64,000 nucleotides of DNA from NCBI RefSeq assembly GCF_017873095.1, contig NZ_JAGGJU010000001.1, positions 372,001 to 436,000 of the forward strand, read 5' to 3'. The stretch comes from Heterorhizobium halophytocola (GTDB taxonomy: Bacteria; Pseudomonadota; Alphaproteobacteria; Rhizobiales; Rhizobiaceae). Both the position numbers and the translations under genes were made by a program. Of this stretch, positions 51,934 through 60,252 are shown piece after piece (within the stretch, counting starts at the first letter, position 1; each line of letters starts with the position of its first letter). The notes under the pieces were generated by a model. That model saw nothing but the letters and a program-made list of their open reading frames with translations, had not been told where the DNA came from and did not search any database.

Positions 51934-53037
51934 ATGACTGAAACTTCCCCAAGCCCCATTCCCGTCACCGTGCTCACCGGCTATCTCGGCTCCGGCAAGA
52001 CGACCCTGCTGAACCGCATCCTGTCGGAAAGCCACGGCAAGAAATACGCCGTCATCGTCAATGAATTCGGCGAGATCGGCATCGACAACGACCTCATCGT
52101 CGAGTCCGACGAAGAGATCTACGAGATGAACAATGGCTGTGTCTGCTGCACGGTGCGCGGCGACCTGATCCGCGTCGTCGAGGGCCTGATGCGCCGCCCC
52201 GGCCGCTTCGACGGCATCATCGTCGAGACCACCGGCCTTGCCGATCCGGTGCCGGTCGCCCAGACCTTCTTCATGGACGACGATGTGCGCGCCAAGACCG
52301 AGCTCGACGCCGTCGTGGCGCTGGTCGACGCCAAGCATCTGCCGCTGCGCCTGAAGGACAGCCGCGAGGCCGAAGACCAGATCGCCTTCGCCGACGTCGT
52401 CGTCATCAACAAGACCGACCTCGTCTCCCATGACGAACTGCACCAGATCGAGGACATCGTCCGCGCCATCAACCCGTCGGCGCGGATCTATTCGACCAGC
52501 CGTTCGGGCGTCGATCTCGCCCGCGTGCTGAACCAGGGTGCCTTCAACCTGGAACGGGCGCTGGAAAACGATCCGCATTTCCTCAGCCACGACGACGAGC
52601 ATGTCTGCGGTCCCGATTGCGACCACGATCACGGGCACGACCATGCTCACCATCACCACCATGATCATGATCACCACGATCACGACCATGGCCACGATCA
52701 TCACCATCACGATCACGGCCCGTCGGCGATCCACGACGTCACCGTCACCTCGGTGTCGCTGCGCGGCGGCGAGATGAACCCGGACCGATTCTTCCCGTGG
52801 ATCCAGAAGGTGACCCAGACGCAAGGGCCCAACATCCTGCGCCTGAAAGGCATCATCGCCTTCAAGGGCGACGCCGAGCGCTATGTGGTGCAGGGCGTGC
52901 ACATGATCATCGAGGGCGATCACCAGCGTCCGTGGAAGGATGGCGAGAAACACGAATCCCGCCTCGTCTTCATCGGCCGCGAACTCGACCGCGAAAAGCT
53001 GGAAGCCAGCTTCAAGGCCTGCGAGGCAGCGGCATGA
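51934..53037 (+). CDS. COG0523 (CobW/YjiA-like) GTPase metallochaperone with His-rich loop
   Basis: 367 residues. P-loop GYLGSGKT (16-23), metal site CVCC (69-72) and NKTD (about 159-162) place it in the G3E COG0523 family that delivers metal to client proteins. Residues about 219-262 form a loop with 22 His and many Asp plus two Cys, a likely zinc or cobalt reservoir. The C-terminal CobW domain starts near residue 268 (VTVTSVSLRGGEM). The WD40 gene 58 bp downstream is probably co-transcribed. Confidence 0.92.
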   Translation: MTETSPSPIPVTVLTGYLGSGKTTLLNRILSESHGKKYAVIVNEFGEIGIDNDLIVESDEEIYEMNNGCVCCTVRGDLIRVVEGLMRRPGRFDGIIVETTGLADPVPVAQTFFMDDDVRAKTELDAVVALVDAKHLPLRLKDSREAEDQIAFADVVVINKTDLVSHDELHQIEDIVRAINPSARIYSTSRSGVDLARVLNQGAFNLERALENDPHFLSHDDEHVCGPDCDHDHGHDHAHHHHHDHDHHDHDHGHDHHHHDHGPSAIHDVTVTSVSLRGGEMNPDRFFPWIQKVTQTQGPNILRLKGIIAFKGDAERYVVQGVHMIIEGDHQRPWKDGEKHESRLVFIGRELDREKLEASFKACEAAA

Positions 53038-53095
53038 GGCTTGACGGCATGATGCAGACTGCAAGCCATGGGACTTTTCGTGAGGCGCGCGCCTG

Positions 53096-54085
53096 ATGCC
53101 GTCGGTTGCTCCCTTCGACATCGACGGCCACATCCTGAAGACGGCTTTCCTCGGCGACGTGCCGGTTTTTGCCTCCGCTGCCGGCACCATTCACCGCCTG
53201 GAAGGCGGTGAAAGGGTCACAGAGGCGCATAATGGCCTGCTGGCCTGCGTCAAGGATACCGCCAGCGATACGCTGGTGACCGGCGGCGAAGACGGCAGGG
53301 TCTGCCGCGTCAAGGCCGACGGCAGCGTCGAGCAACTGGCCGAGGTGCCGCGCAAATGGATCTCGGTGGTCGAGGCCGGTCCGCAGGGTGCGGTCGGCTA
53401 TGCGCAGGGGCGCACCGCCTATGTCCGCCTTGCCGACGGCACGGTCAAGGAATTCACCGAAGCGCGCACGGTCGAAGGCATTGGCTTTGCGCCGAAGGGC
53501 ATGCGCATCGGCATCGCCCGCTATAACGGTGTCTCGCTGCATTGGGTCGGTGTCGCCGGCGCGCCCGTCGATCTGGAGTGGAAGGGCGCCCACACAGGCG
53601 TCACCTTCTCGCCGGACGGCCGTTTCGTCGTCACCATGATGCAGGAAAACGCCCTGCATGGCTGGAAGCTCGACAGCAAAGCCGGCGCCGACAGCCGCCA
53701 TATGCGCATGACCGGCTATCCGGCCAAGGTGAAGTCGCTCTCCTGGTCGCCGAAGGGCCGATGGCTTGCCTCCTCCGGCGCCCCCGCTGCCATCGTCTGG
53801 CCGTTTGCCGGCAAGGACGGCCCGATGGGCAAGGCGCCGCAGGAACTCGGCACGCGCTCCAATATCCTCGTCACGGAAGTCGCCTTCCATCCGGCGGAAG
53901 AAGTGCTCGCCATCGGCTTTATCGACGGCATGGTGCTGGCCGTGCGGATGGCCGATGGCAAGGAAGCCCTGATGCGCCGCCCCGGCAAGGGCGCCATCAC
54001 CTCGCTTGCCTGGAACGCCAACGGCAAGCTGCTGGCCTTTGCGTCCGAAGCCGGCGATTGCGGCGTGGTCGATATCGCTGCCTGA
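53096..54085 (+). CDS. WD40-repeat protein
   Basis: 329 residues with about seven degenerate WD40 blades, for example DTLVTGGEDGRVCRVKADG, HTGVTFSPDGRFVVTMMQENALHGWKL and VKSLSWSPKGRWLASSGAPAAIVW. No signal peptide, so a cytoplasmic beta-propeller that should bind a partner protein. Its position right after a COG0523 metallochaperone suggests a link to metal handling; the mechanism is unknown. Confidence 0.85.
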   Translation: MPSVAPFDIDGHILKTAFLGDVPVFASAAGTIHRLEGGERVTEAHNGLLACVKDTASDTLVTGGEDGRVCRVKADGSVEQLAEVPRKWISVVEAGPQGAVGYAQGRTAYVRLADGTVKEFTEARTVEGIGFAPKGMRIGIARYNGVSLHWVGVAGAPVDLEWKGAHTGVTFSPDGRFVVTMMQENALHGWKLDSKAGADSRHMRMTGYPAKVKSLSWSPKGRWLASSGAPAAIVWPFAGKDGPMGKAPQELGTRSNILVTEVAFHPAEEVLAIGFIDGMVLAVRMADGKEALMRRPGKGAITSLAWNANGKLLAFASEAGDCGVVDIAA

Positions 54086-54113
54086 GCCAGCATTGCCCTT
54101 GATCTTGAACCAG

Positions 54114-54141
54114 AAGAGGCCGGGATCGATCCCGGCCTCTT
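54114..54141 (+). terminator. Perfect 28-bp palindrome after the WD40 gene
   Basis: A continuous palindrome AAGAGGCCGGGATC/GATCCCGGCCTCTT follows the stop by 28 bp. The T-run is short, so termination is plausible but may be inefficient; a DNA-binding site is the alternative. Confidence 0.55.
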
Positions 54142-54218
54142 GTCGTCTGGCATGGGGTCCGGTGGCCGGACCAGGATGAAGCGTGGCGTCTCCCCTTCGC
54201 CACGTCTCAGGTTGGCGC

Positions 54219-54506
54219 CTAGTGGTGGCGCTTCTTCTTACCCTTCGACCCGTGATCGTCATCGCCGCCATTCAGGATGCCGACGCCGGTCGAATTGCCG
54301 CTCAGGATGCCGCTCAGCACCGAGGTATTGTTTCCGCTGAGGATCGCATTGCCGTTGAGGATGCTGTTGCGATCGACGTTGACGTTCGGCGAGACGTTGA
54401 TCAGCGAGCTGCCGGAAGACGAGCCTCCGAACATGCCGGCATGGGCCGGGGCCGCGCAGACGACGGATGCGAGAACGAAGCTGACTGTGGCGAGTTTGGC
54501 GATCAT
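54219..54506 (-). CDS. Small secreted Ser/Gly/Asn-rich repeat protein
   Basis: 95 residues from ATG 54506, behind a strong GAGGAGG site. Residues 1-23 are a signal peptide (FVLASVVCAAPAHA). The mature protein is low-complexity, with four related units ILNGN, ILSGN, ILSGN and ILNGG (about 46-78) and a Lys/His-rich C-terminus after DDDHG. No known domain was recognised; the repeats could form a small beta-structure. It is divergent from a beta-barrel gene and shares a CtrA-type box with it. Confidence 0.7.
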   Translation of the reverse strand: MIAKLATVSFVLASVVCAAPAHAGMFGGSSSGSSLINVSPNVNVDRNSILNGNAILSGNNTSVLSGILSGNSTGVGILNGGDDDHGSKGKKKRHH

Positions 54507-54620
54507 GGTATTTCCTCCTCTGAAGTGTCGTATCCCCTCTGGATACACGTCGAAGAATATCGTTAGCGATTTCTTATTCAAGCAAAGTCGAATGTTATAA
54601 TAAACCGTTAACACTAACGA

Positions 54621-54635
54621 TTAAAATGCCGTTAA
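54621..54635. promoter_or_regulatory. CtrA-type binding site
   Basis: TTAA (54621-54624), seven bases, TTAA (54632-54635): an exact match to the full CtrA recognition pattern TTAA-N7-TTAA. It is nearly centred between the divergent secreted-protein and beta-barrel genes (115 bp from each start). Function is inferred from pattern and position. Confidence 0.55.
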
Positions 54636-54749
54636 AACTGTACTTGCCGTCGCTAAGGTGCTGAGCAAACGACATAAAATGGACAGACTCAGCAAAACAG
54701 TCCGTTAATGAATAAATTTTAGCATTTACTTCATTAGTGGAGGCAAAGG

Positions 54750-55919
54750 ATGCGCAAGTTAACCCGATTGATAGCCATGGCAAGCGGTATGGTCGTTGCG
54801 ACAGCCGCAGGCGCTGCCGAGACGGTCGTCGACTACAAGGGGGAGCAAGGCTATCACAGCAACCTGTTCGACGGCCCGGAGCGGCTCGATGGCTATGTTT
54901 TCGTCGGGGAGGTCGCGCTGCGGGGCACCCAGTCCTTTGATGGCGGCACCGCCAGCCTGCGTCTGTCGCACCTGGAAAGGCGCATGCCACGCTACCGTTT
55001 CGCCGATACGCACGAAACGGTAGCGGAACTCGGCTTGGCCGTCGACGCGACCGAGACGACGCAGTGGACCATCGAGCTGCGCGGCAGTCGCTCCGAGACC
55101 GGAGATCTGCTGGCGCTGGTTTCGACTGTACCGCTCGGATACCGCAACACCAGCTACAGGCTGCAGGGCGGTGCAGGTGTGACGACCACGCAGTTCGGCG
55201 GCTCGACCAGCCTCACGGCGAAGCTTTCCGGCGAGCGCAACGGCAAGGTCGATTTCAAGCCCGACCTGCTGCTGCCGGCCCGGCTTGATGCCGACGAGGC
55301 GCTGCTGGACGTGATGGGCAAGCACGTCGTGGCGCTGCTCGGCGGAGAAGCGGGCGTCGCGATCAATTACCGCCGCCTTTTCGTGCCCGAGGACCAGCGC
55401 GATCTCTATCTTCGCTATCCCGCTTCCGCCCTTCGCGGCACCATCGCCTACGGGCGAGAGGTCGGCCACGGGATCACCGCGCTGGTCGAATTCGGAGCCA
55501 CGGCATTGGCTGGTCCGGATGTCGGCGCGTCCCTGCACCGCGCCCGCCCCTATCTGCGCACGGAGGTAGAATGGCAAATGGCCGACTGGCTGGCGCTCGG
55601 CGCCAGCTACCGGCAGGATTATGCCTTGAGCGATGTTGACGATCCGATCGGCGAGTTCGTCCGTCAGACCCAGGTCCTGGTCAGGACGAAGCCCGCAGAA
55701 GGGATCGGCTTCGACCTTGCCCTGGAGCAGCTACGACGGGACTGGATCTACTACGACTATGCGAGCAAGGACCGTTATCTGACGGCGACGCTGACCTTTG
55801 ACGTCGGGCACGAGCGCAAGCTGGCACTGGAATATGTCCGCCGGCTGCATACCGAAGCGGACGCGGCAGAAGATTATGACGACACGAGTGTAGTTACCCG
55901 CTTAAGCGGCAGCTTCTAG
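54750..55919 (+). CDS. Putative outer-membrane beta-barrel protein
   Basis: 389 residues. A signal peptide ends near residue 23 (VVATAAGAAE). The rest is a series of alternating amphipathic strands (TTQWTIELRGSRSE, TAYGRE-type hairpins, RPYLRTEVEWQMADWLALGASY, DRYLTATLTFDVGHE) and the chain ends in Phe (RLSGSF), as outer-membrane barrels do for BAM recognition. A GGAGG site precedes the ATG. Not assigned to a named family. Divergent from the small secreted repeat protein; the two may work together. Confidence 0.75.
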   Translation: MRKLTRLIAMASGMVVATAAGAAETVVDYKGEQGYHSNLFDGPERLDGYVFVGEVALRGTQSFDGGTASLRLSHLERRMPRYRFADTHETVAELGLAVDATETTQWTIELRGSRSETGDLLALVSTVPLGYRNTSYRLQGGAGVTTTQFGGSTSLTAKLSGERNGKVDFKPDLLLPARLDADEALLDVMGKHVVALLGGEAGVAINYRRLFVPEDQRDLYLRYPASALRGTIAYGREVGHGITALVEFGATALAGPDVGASLHRARPYLRTEVEWQMADWLALGASYRQDYALSDVDDPIGEFVRQTQVLVRTKPAEGIGFDLALEQLRRDWIYYDYASKDRYLTATLTFDVGHERKLALEYVRRLHTEADAAEDYDDTSVVTRLSGSF

Positions 55920-55954
55920 CCGGCGCCTTTTTGCCAGCAGAGGCCAGTTCTCCC

Positions 55955-55996
55955 GAAAAAACAGAACCGGCCAGACTCCTCTCGGAGACTGGCCGG
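55955..55996 (-). terminator. Terminator of the Omp25-type porin gene
   Basis: A 13-bp stem with one A-A mismatch (55967-55979 and 55984-55996) is followed, in the minus direction, by TTCTGTTTTTT. It starts 41 bp after the porin stop codon. Confidence 0.75.
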
Positions 55997-56036
55997 CTAT
56001 GACATCGGGACCGTCGGGGGGCCCCGATTGGCAATC

Positions 56037-56669
56037 TTAGAACTTCACGCCGAGACCGACATTGACGACGTGCTGGGTAAAGTCGACATTGGTGCCGCCG
56101 ATATCCTTGTCGCCGTAGTCGTTGTAGCGATATTCGACGCGACCGAACATGTTGTCGGTGAAGGCGTAGTCGACGCCACCGCCGATGGTCCAGCCGTTCA
56201 TCATCTTGCTGTCCTCGCCGGCACCGGTGTCGAGCTTGGCATCGGTGGCCGTCCAACCGCCGGCTGCGAAGAGCAGCGCACGGTCGACTGCATAACCGAC
56301 GCGGCCGCGGATGCCGCCGTTCAGGCCGGTTTCGAAATCGGCACCGGCAACGCTGTCGGAATTCCAGTCGTAGTCGAGGTTACCTTCGACACCGAGGATG
56401 ACATTGCTGCCAACATCGAAGTTGTAGCCGACGAAGCCGCCGAGACGGCCGCCGTCGAAGTCGCCCGAGCCAAAGCCGTCGACGTCACCGTCGCCCCAGC
56501 CGTAGCCGCCTTCAGCACCGACATAGGCGCCGGCCCACGAGAACGTGGCGGGCGCTTCGACGGCAACCGGCGGAGCCGGCGGTGCTTCCATGACGACGTC
56601 TGCAGCGAAAGAAGTTGTCGAAGCGGTCAGCAGGATTGCGGCTGTGCCGAGAAGGATCTTGGTGTTCAT
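56037..56669 (-). CDS. Outer-membrane protein, Omp25/Omp31/RopB family
   Basis: 210 residues from ATG 56669, behind GGGGAG. Signal peptide 1-22 (TASTTSFAAD), then a short Pro/Ala-rich linker, then an eight-stranded barrel beginning FSWAGAYVGAEGGYGWG and ending VNVGLGVKF with terminal Phe. The family is abundant in rhizobial and Brucella outer membranes. Monocistronic, with an AT-rich upstream region and its own terminator. Confidence 0.92.
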   Translation of the reverse strand: MNTKILLGTAAILLTASTTSFAADVVMEAPPAPPVAVEAPATFSWAGAYVGAEGGYGWGDGDVDGFGSGDFDGGRLGGFVGYNFDVGSNVILGVEGNLDYDWNSDSVAGADFETGLNGGIRGRVGYAVDRALLFAAGGWTATDAKLDTGAGEDSKMMNGWTIGGGVDYAFTDNMFGRVEYRYNDYGDKDIGGTNVDFTQHVVNVGLGVKF

Positions 56670-56857
56670 TGGGTTACTCCCCATTGGGTCTTACTCATCA
56701 ACGCTCCGTCCTGCGGAACGTCTGTGGCTATTCACGACCTCATAACTGTCGAAAGTGGGGCAATGTTTCCGTTGGTTCCCCTCGTTCGGCTCATCTCTCC
56801 GGCCACCGTGACAGTTATATCACATACCCATTGTGCCCAATCCGATCGGCGGATAGG

Positions 56858-56888
56858 CAAAAGCCCTTCCGAGTGAACGGAAGGGCTT
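56858..56888 (-). terminator. Rho-independent terminator of the GNAT gene
   Basis: A perfect 11-bp stem (56861-56871 and 56878-56888) with a 6-nt loop is followed by TTTT in the minus direction, 40 bp beyond the acetyltransferase stop codon. Confidence 0.8.
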
Positions 56889-56928
56889 GAATCTCTTGCG
56901 GAACTTTTCAGAAAAGCGGACGGCCGCG

Positions 56929-57531
56929 TCACGCGGCCCGGCGAGCCCGGTGGATGACGCCCGGACGCGACAATTTGCGCCCCGTCGGAACAATGACGCC
57001 GACGGCACCGTCGAGATGGCCGGCGGAAAGCTCAAGACCGAGGAACCGCTCACGGGCAAACGGGCCGGGCATGACGAGATGGCGTGCCTTGTCGGCAAAG
57101 AAGCCGAAGCGTTCATAATAGGCGGCATCGCCGACCAGCAGGACCGCGCCGTGGCCGCGCTTCTTCGCCTCGGTGATCGCAGCACGCATGAGCGCGGAGC
57201 CGACGCCCTTGCCTTCCAGCGCGGGATCGACCGCCAGCGGGCCGAGCAGCAGCGCCGAGACCGGCTCACCATCGGCGGTCACGCCTGCCTCGACGTTCCA
57301 GAGCCTGACGGTTCCGACCAGATGGCCTTTGGTGTCACGGGCGACGAGGGCCAGGCCCTCGGCCGGCAGACGGCCGCGGCGAATCTTTTCCGACGACTTC
57401 TTCTTGCGATCCGGCCCCATGGCGCGGTCCAGCAGGTTTTCCCGCGCGACAACGTCGGAAGGCGTCTCTGCATCGATGGTAAAGGTATGCGGCGCGAAAA
57501 ATGCGCGCACGTTTTCAAGTACAGTGGCCAT
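56929..57531 (-). CDS. GNAT-family N-acetyltransferase
   Basis: 200 residues. The acetyl-CoA site is seen in LLGPLAVDPALEGKGVGSALMRAAI (about 95-119) and the following GDAAYYERFGF. Family members acetylate small amines or protein N-termini. It follows the ornithine/lysine decarboxylase gene by about 95 bp on the same strand, so acetylation of a polyamine or its amino-acid precursor is a fair guess but not shown. Confidence 0.88.
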   Translation of the reverse strand: MATVLENVRAFFAPHTFTIDAETPSDVVARENLLDRAMGPDRKKKSSEKIRRGRLPAEGLALVARDTKGHLVGTVRLWNVEAGVTADGEPVSALLLGPLAVDPALEGKGVGSALMRAAITEAKKRGHGAVLLVGDAAYYERFGFFADKARHLVMPGPFARERFLGLELSAGHLDGAVGVIVPTGRKLSRPGVIHRARRAA

Positions 57532-57625
57532 TCTGGGCCTCCGAAGCTGAAAAACCGTTCAAGCGGCTCTGAAATAAGGGGTGTCGTCGGCTCCGGCCCT
57601 TTCACGGACCGGAGCCTCAGCAATG

Positions 57626-58759
57626 TCAGATGACGTAGGACTTCAAGGGATCGAAACCGTTGAAGGCCACAGCCGAATAGGTCGTGGTATAGGCACCCGT
57701 CCCTTCGATCAGAACCTCGTCACCGATCGAAAGCGAGATCGGCAGCGGATACATGTTCTTCTCGTAGAGCACGTCGGCCGAATCGCAGGTCGGGCCGGCG
57801 AGAACGCAGGGCTCCATCTCGTCGCCGTCGCGCTCGGTGCGGATCGGATAGCGGATGGCCTCGTCCATGGTTTCGGCCAGACCGCCGAACTTGCCGATGT
57901 CGAGGAAGACCCAGCGATGGCTGTCATTGTCCGACTTCTTCGAGATCAGGACGACTTCCGCCTTGATCACGCCGGCATTGCCGACCATGCCGCGACCGGG
58001 CTCGATGATCGTCTTGGGCAGCTGGTTGCCGAAGTGCTTGCGCAGCGAAGACGCGATCGACTGGCCATAGGCCTCGGCCGACGGAATGTCGCGCAGGTAC
58101 TTGGTCGGGAAGCCACCGCCCATGTTGACCATTTCCAGGTGGATGCCCTGCTTGGCCAGCTGTGCGAAGACGCGCTTGGCATCGCCGAGCGCCGCATCCC
58201 AGGCATCGACCTTGGTCATCTGCGAACCGACATGGAACGAGACGCCATAGGAGGTGAGGCCCAGCTGATGTGCATAGACGAGAACGTCGACGGCCATCTG
58301 CGGCACGCAGCCGAACTTGCGGCTGAGCGGCCATTCGGCGCCTTCGCCATCGGTGAGTACGCGGCAGAACACGCGGGCGCCGGGCGCTACACGGGAGATC
58401 TTTTCGACTTCCTCGTGGCTGTCGACGGCGAACAGGTCGATGCCGAGCGCATGGGCGCGGGCAATGTCGCGTTCTTTCTTGATCGTGTTGCCGAACGAGA
58501 TGCGCTCCGGCGAAGCACCGGCGTCGAGCGCCATCTGCACTTCAGCGACGGATGCGCAATCGAAGTTCGAACCGAGTGAAGCCAGGAGCTTCAGGATTTC
58601 CGGAGCCGGGTTGGCCTTGACGGCGTAGTAGATCGCGCTGTCCGGCAGGGCGTGACGGAAGGCGTTGTAGTTCTCGCGAACGACGTCCAGGTCGACGACG
58701 AGGCAGGGGCCTTCGGGGCGACGGGTCTTGATGAAGTCGAGGATGCGTGCAGTGGTCAT
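57626..58759 (-). CDS. Type III PLP-dependent ornithine/lysine decarboxylase
   Basis: 377 residues from ATG 58759; AAGGG lies 9 bp before it. Alanine-racemase-fold decarboxylase: the PLP Lys48 in YYAVKANP, the HVGSQ strand, the GGGFPTKY phosphate loop and Cys325-Asp326 (GPTCDSAD) from the partner subunit at the active site. It makes putrescine (and perhaps cadaverine) for polyamine synthesis. The reading frame stays open upstream to 58966, including an ATG at 58807 without a ribosome site; that part is read as leader. Confidence 0.94.
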   Translation of the reverse strand: MTTARILDFIKTRRPEGPCLVVDLDVVRENYNAFRHALPDSAIYYAVKANPAPEILKLLASLGSNFDCASVAEVQMALDAGASPERISFGNTIKKERDIARAHALGIDLFAVDSHEEVEKISRVAPGARVFCRVLTDGEGAEWPLSRKFGCVPQMAVDVLVYAHQLGLTSYGVSFHVGSQMTKVDAWDAALGDAKRVFAQLAKQGIHLEMVNMGGGFPTKYLRDIPSAEAYGQSIASSLRKHFGNQLPKTIIEPGRGMVGNAGVIKAEVVLISKKSDNDSHRWVFLDIGKFGGLAETMDEAIRYPIRTERDGDEMEPCVLAGPTCDSADVLYEKNMYPLPISLSIGDEVLIEGTGAYTTTYSAVAFNGFDPLKSYVI

Positions 58760-59000
58760 CGGTCTCAACCCTTCCAAACAGTAACGGCTGGAGTCTAGCG
58801 ACTCCATGTGGACAAAGGACGACGAAAACCCGGCAGAAACCAGCAGGTGGAAACACTGGCATCGGCGAATGCTCGACGAATGAATTGGACCAACGCACGA
58901 GAACGTACGCATGTCCGCTTTGTCTGCCATGGATTGGAACGGGAGACCCGACCGCACTTCCGGCAATGATGGTGTGCCTCTTCAGTGACCCCGGCGGTTG
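58760..59000 (-). ncRNA. Candidate speF-type 5' leader of the ornithine decarboxylase gene
   Basis: The long 5' region of alphaproteobacterial ornithine decarboxylase genes is where the structured speF motif has been described. Here a perfect 7-bp hairpin (arms TGGAGTC and GACTCCA, 58789-58795 and 58800-58806) sits 30 bp before the start codon, within a leader that keeps an open frame. Assignment rests on position and this hairpin; the full motif was not aligned and its 5' limit is approximate. Confidence 0.4.
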
Positions 59001-59197
59001 GAATGCCGGAAGAGAACCAGAAAGGCCCGCACCGTCGTTGCTTCAAGATGTCCTCGCATATTCCAGTTGGCCGGAATAACGACTGGAGGGGTTAGTTCCA
59101 GGTACCTTACCGATTTCTCACCATTCGAGGATCGGCGGACACCCACAGGCACGTGCGACTTTGGGCAAGACGGGAGATAAGAATATTCGCCGTCACA

Positions 59198-59233
59198 ATC
59201 AAGTGTTTTTTGCTTGCTCACTTGATTTTTTGG
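59198..59233 (+). promoter_or_regulatory. Inverted repeat with T-run upstream of lysR
   Basis: Arms AATCAAGTG (59198-59206) and CACTTGATT (59219-59227) flank a 12-nt loop, and six T residues overlap and follow the second arm. It ends about 53 bp before the lysR start. It could be an intrinsic terminator or attenuator, or the binding site of the LysR protein itself; the wide loop favours a protein-binding site. Confidence 0.4.
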
Positions 59234-59285
59234 GTGAACGACGAAAGGATTTCGTTCAAGAAGTGTAGACAACCTGGAGACGGCC

Positions 59286-60179
59286 ATGGACACGCTGACA
59301 CGGATCAGAGCCTATATCGATGTCGTCGACGCGGAGGGCTTTTCGGCCGCCGCCCGCAAGACCGGCCGCTCGAAGGCGCTGCTGTCGAAATATGTGCGCG
59401 AACTCGAGGATGAACTGGGCACACTGCTGCTGAACCGCACCACGCGGCAGTTCTCGCTGACCGAGGCCGGTCAGCTCTATTACCGCAATGCCGCCGACAT
59501 CCTGAAGGAGATCGACAGCCTTGCCGATCTCGTGCGCGAGAACAATACCGACCTGAAAGGCCGGGTAAAGGTCTCGGTGCCGCGCACCTTCATCGACGCG
59601 GAAGTGGGGCAGTCGCTGATCGATTTCGCCACGCAGAACCCGGACATCTCGCTGGAAATCCTGGCGGAAGACCGCTTCGTCGACCTGATCGAGGAAGGTT
59701 TCGATCTCGCCATCCGGATCACGCGGCTGGATGATTCGGGACTGATTGCCAAGAAGATCTCGGACTTCCGCGTCTTTGCCCTGGCCACCCCGGATTTCAT
59801 CAGGAAACACGGCCCGTTCAAGCATCCGCAGGACCTTGCCCGCGTACCGGTCCTGGTCGACACCAATGCCCGCTCGCACAATTCGCTGCGCTTCGCCATG
59901 CCTGATGGCGGCGGGATATCGGTGGCCGTCCATGGCCCGATCGAGGTCAACAGCCCGCTTGCGACCCTGCGTGCGGCGCGCGCCGGCCTGGGTGTCGCGA
60001 TGATCCCGGACTTCATCGCCCGCGCCTATATCGATTCGGGTGAACTGGTCTCGATCCTCGAGGAATTCCTGCCGACCGACCGGGGCATCTATGTGGTCTA
60101 TCCGCATCGTCGCTATCTGCCGGCCAAGGTGCGGGCCTTTGTCGATTTTCTGCACGCCTGGTTTCGCAAGAACGCCTAG
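59286..60179 (+). CDS. LysR-family transcriptional regulator
   Basis: 297 residues. N-terminal winged helix (1-60, AEGFSAAARKTGRSKALLSKYVRELEDELG) and a periplasmic-binding-protein-like effector domain (about 90-295, GRVKVSVPRTFIDAEVGQ). A CTGGAGA ribosome site precedes the ATG. Encoded 73 bp before the DUF1007-NicO pair on the same strand and divergently from the ornithine decarboxylase gene; either could be its target. Confidence 0.93.
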   Translation: MDTLTRIRAYIDVVDAEGFSAAARKTGRSKALLSKYVRELEDELGTLLLNRTTRQFSLTEAGQLYYRNAADILKEIDSLADLVRENNTDLKGRVKVSVPRTFIDAEVGQSLIDFATQNPDISLEILAEDRFVDLIEEGFDLAIRITRLDDSGLIAKKISDFRVFALATPDFIRKHGPFKHPQDLARVPVLVDTNARSHNSLRFAMPDGGGISVAVHGPIEVNSPLATLRAARAGLGVAMIPDFIARAYIDSGELVSILEEFLPTDRGIYVVYPHRRYLPAKVRAFVDFLHAWFRKNA

Positions 60180-60252
60180 CCGCGGCCAGCCGCAATTTGG
60201 CCCGGTGACGCGGCTAACGACTACCCAATCGTCAAAGGAACCGCATTCGATC

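Larger units (their letters stand above)
58760..59285. other. Long intergenic region between ornithine decarboxylase and lysR
   Basis: 526 bp without a supportable protein gene. The decarboxylase side holds the candidate speF leader. The lysR side holds an imperfect repeat (TATTCC, 8 bp, GGAATA at 59059-59078) and a 9-bp inverted repeat with T-run at 59198-59233. Confidence 0.6.

Noticed and set aside
52620..52720. Dense CAC/CAT-GAC repeats resembling a tandem repeat or CRISPR-like array
   Set aside because: They encode the His/Asp-rich loop of the COG0523 GTPase in frame; spacing is irregular and there are no spacers.
57590..57614. Hairpin GGCTCCGG/CCGGAGCC after the decarboxylase gene as a terminator
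   Set aside because: Large loop of 12 nt and no T-run; readthrough into the GNAT gene is more likely.
58807..58966. N-terminal extension of the ornithine decarboxylase (up to 69 residues)
   Set aside because: No ribosome site at the upstream ATGs, and the type III decarboxylase family starts near MTTARILDF; the region is better read as leader.
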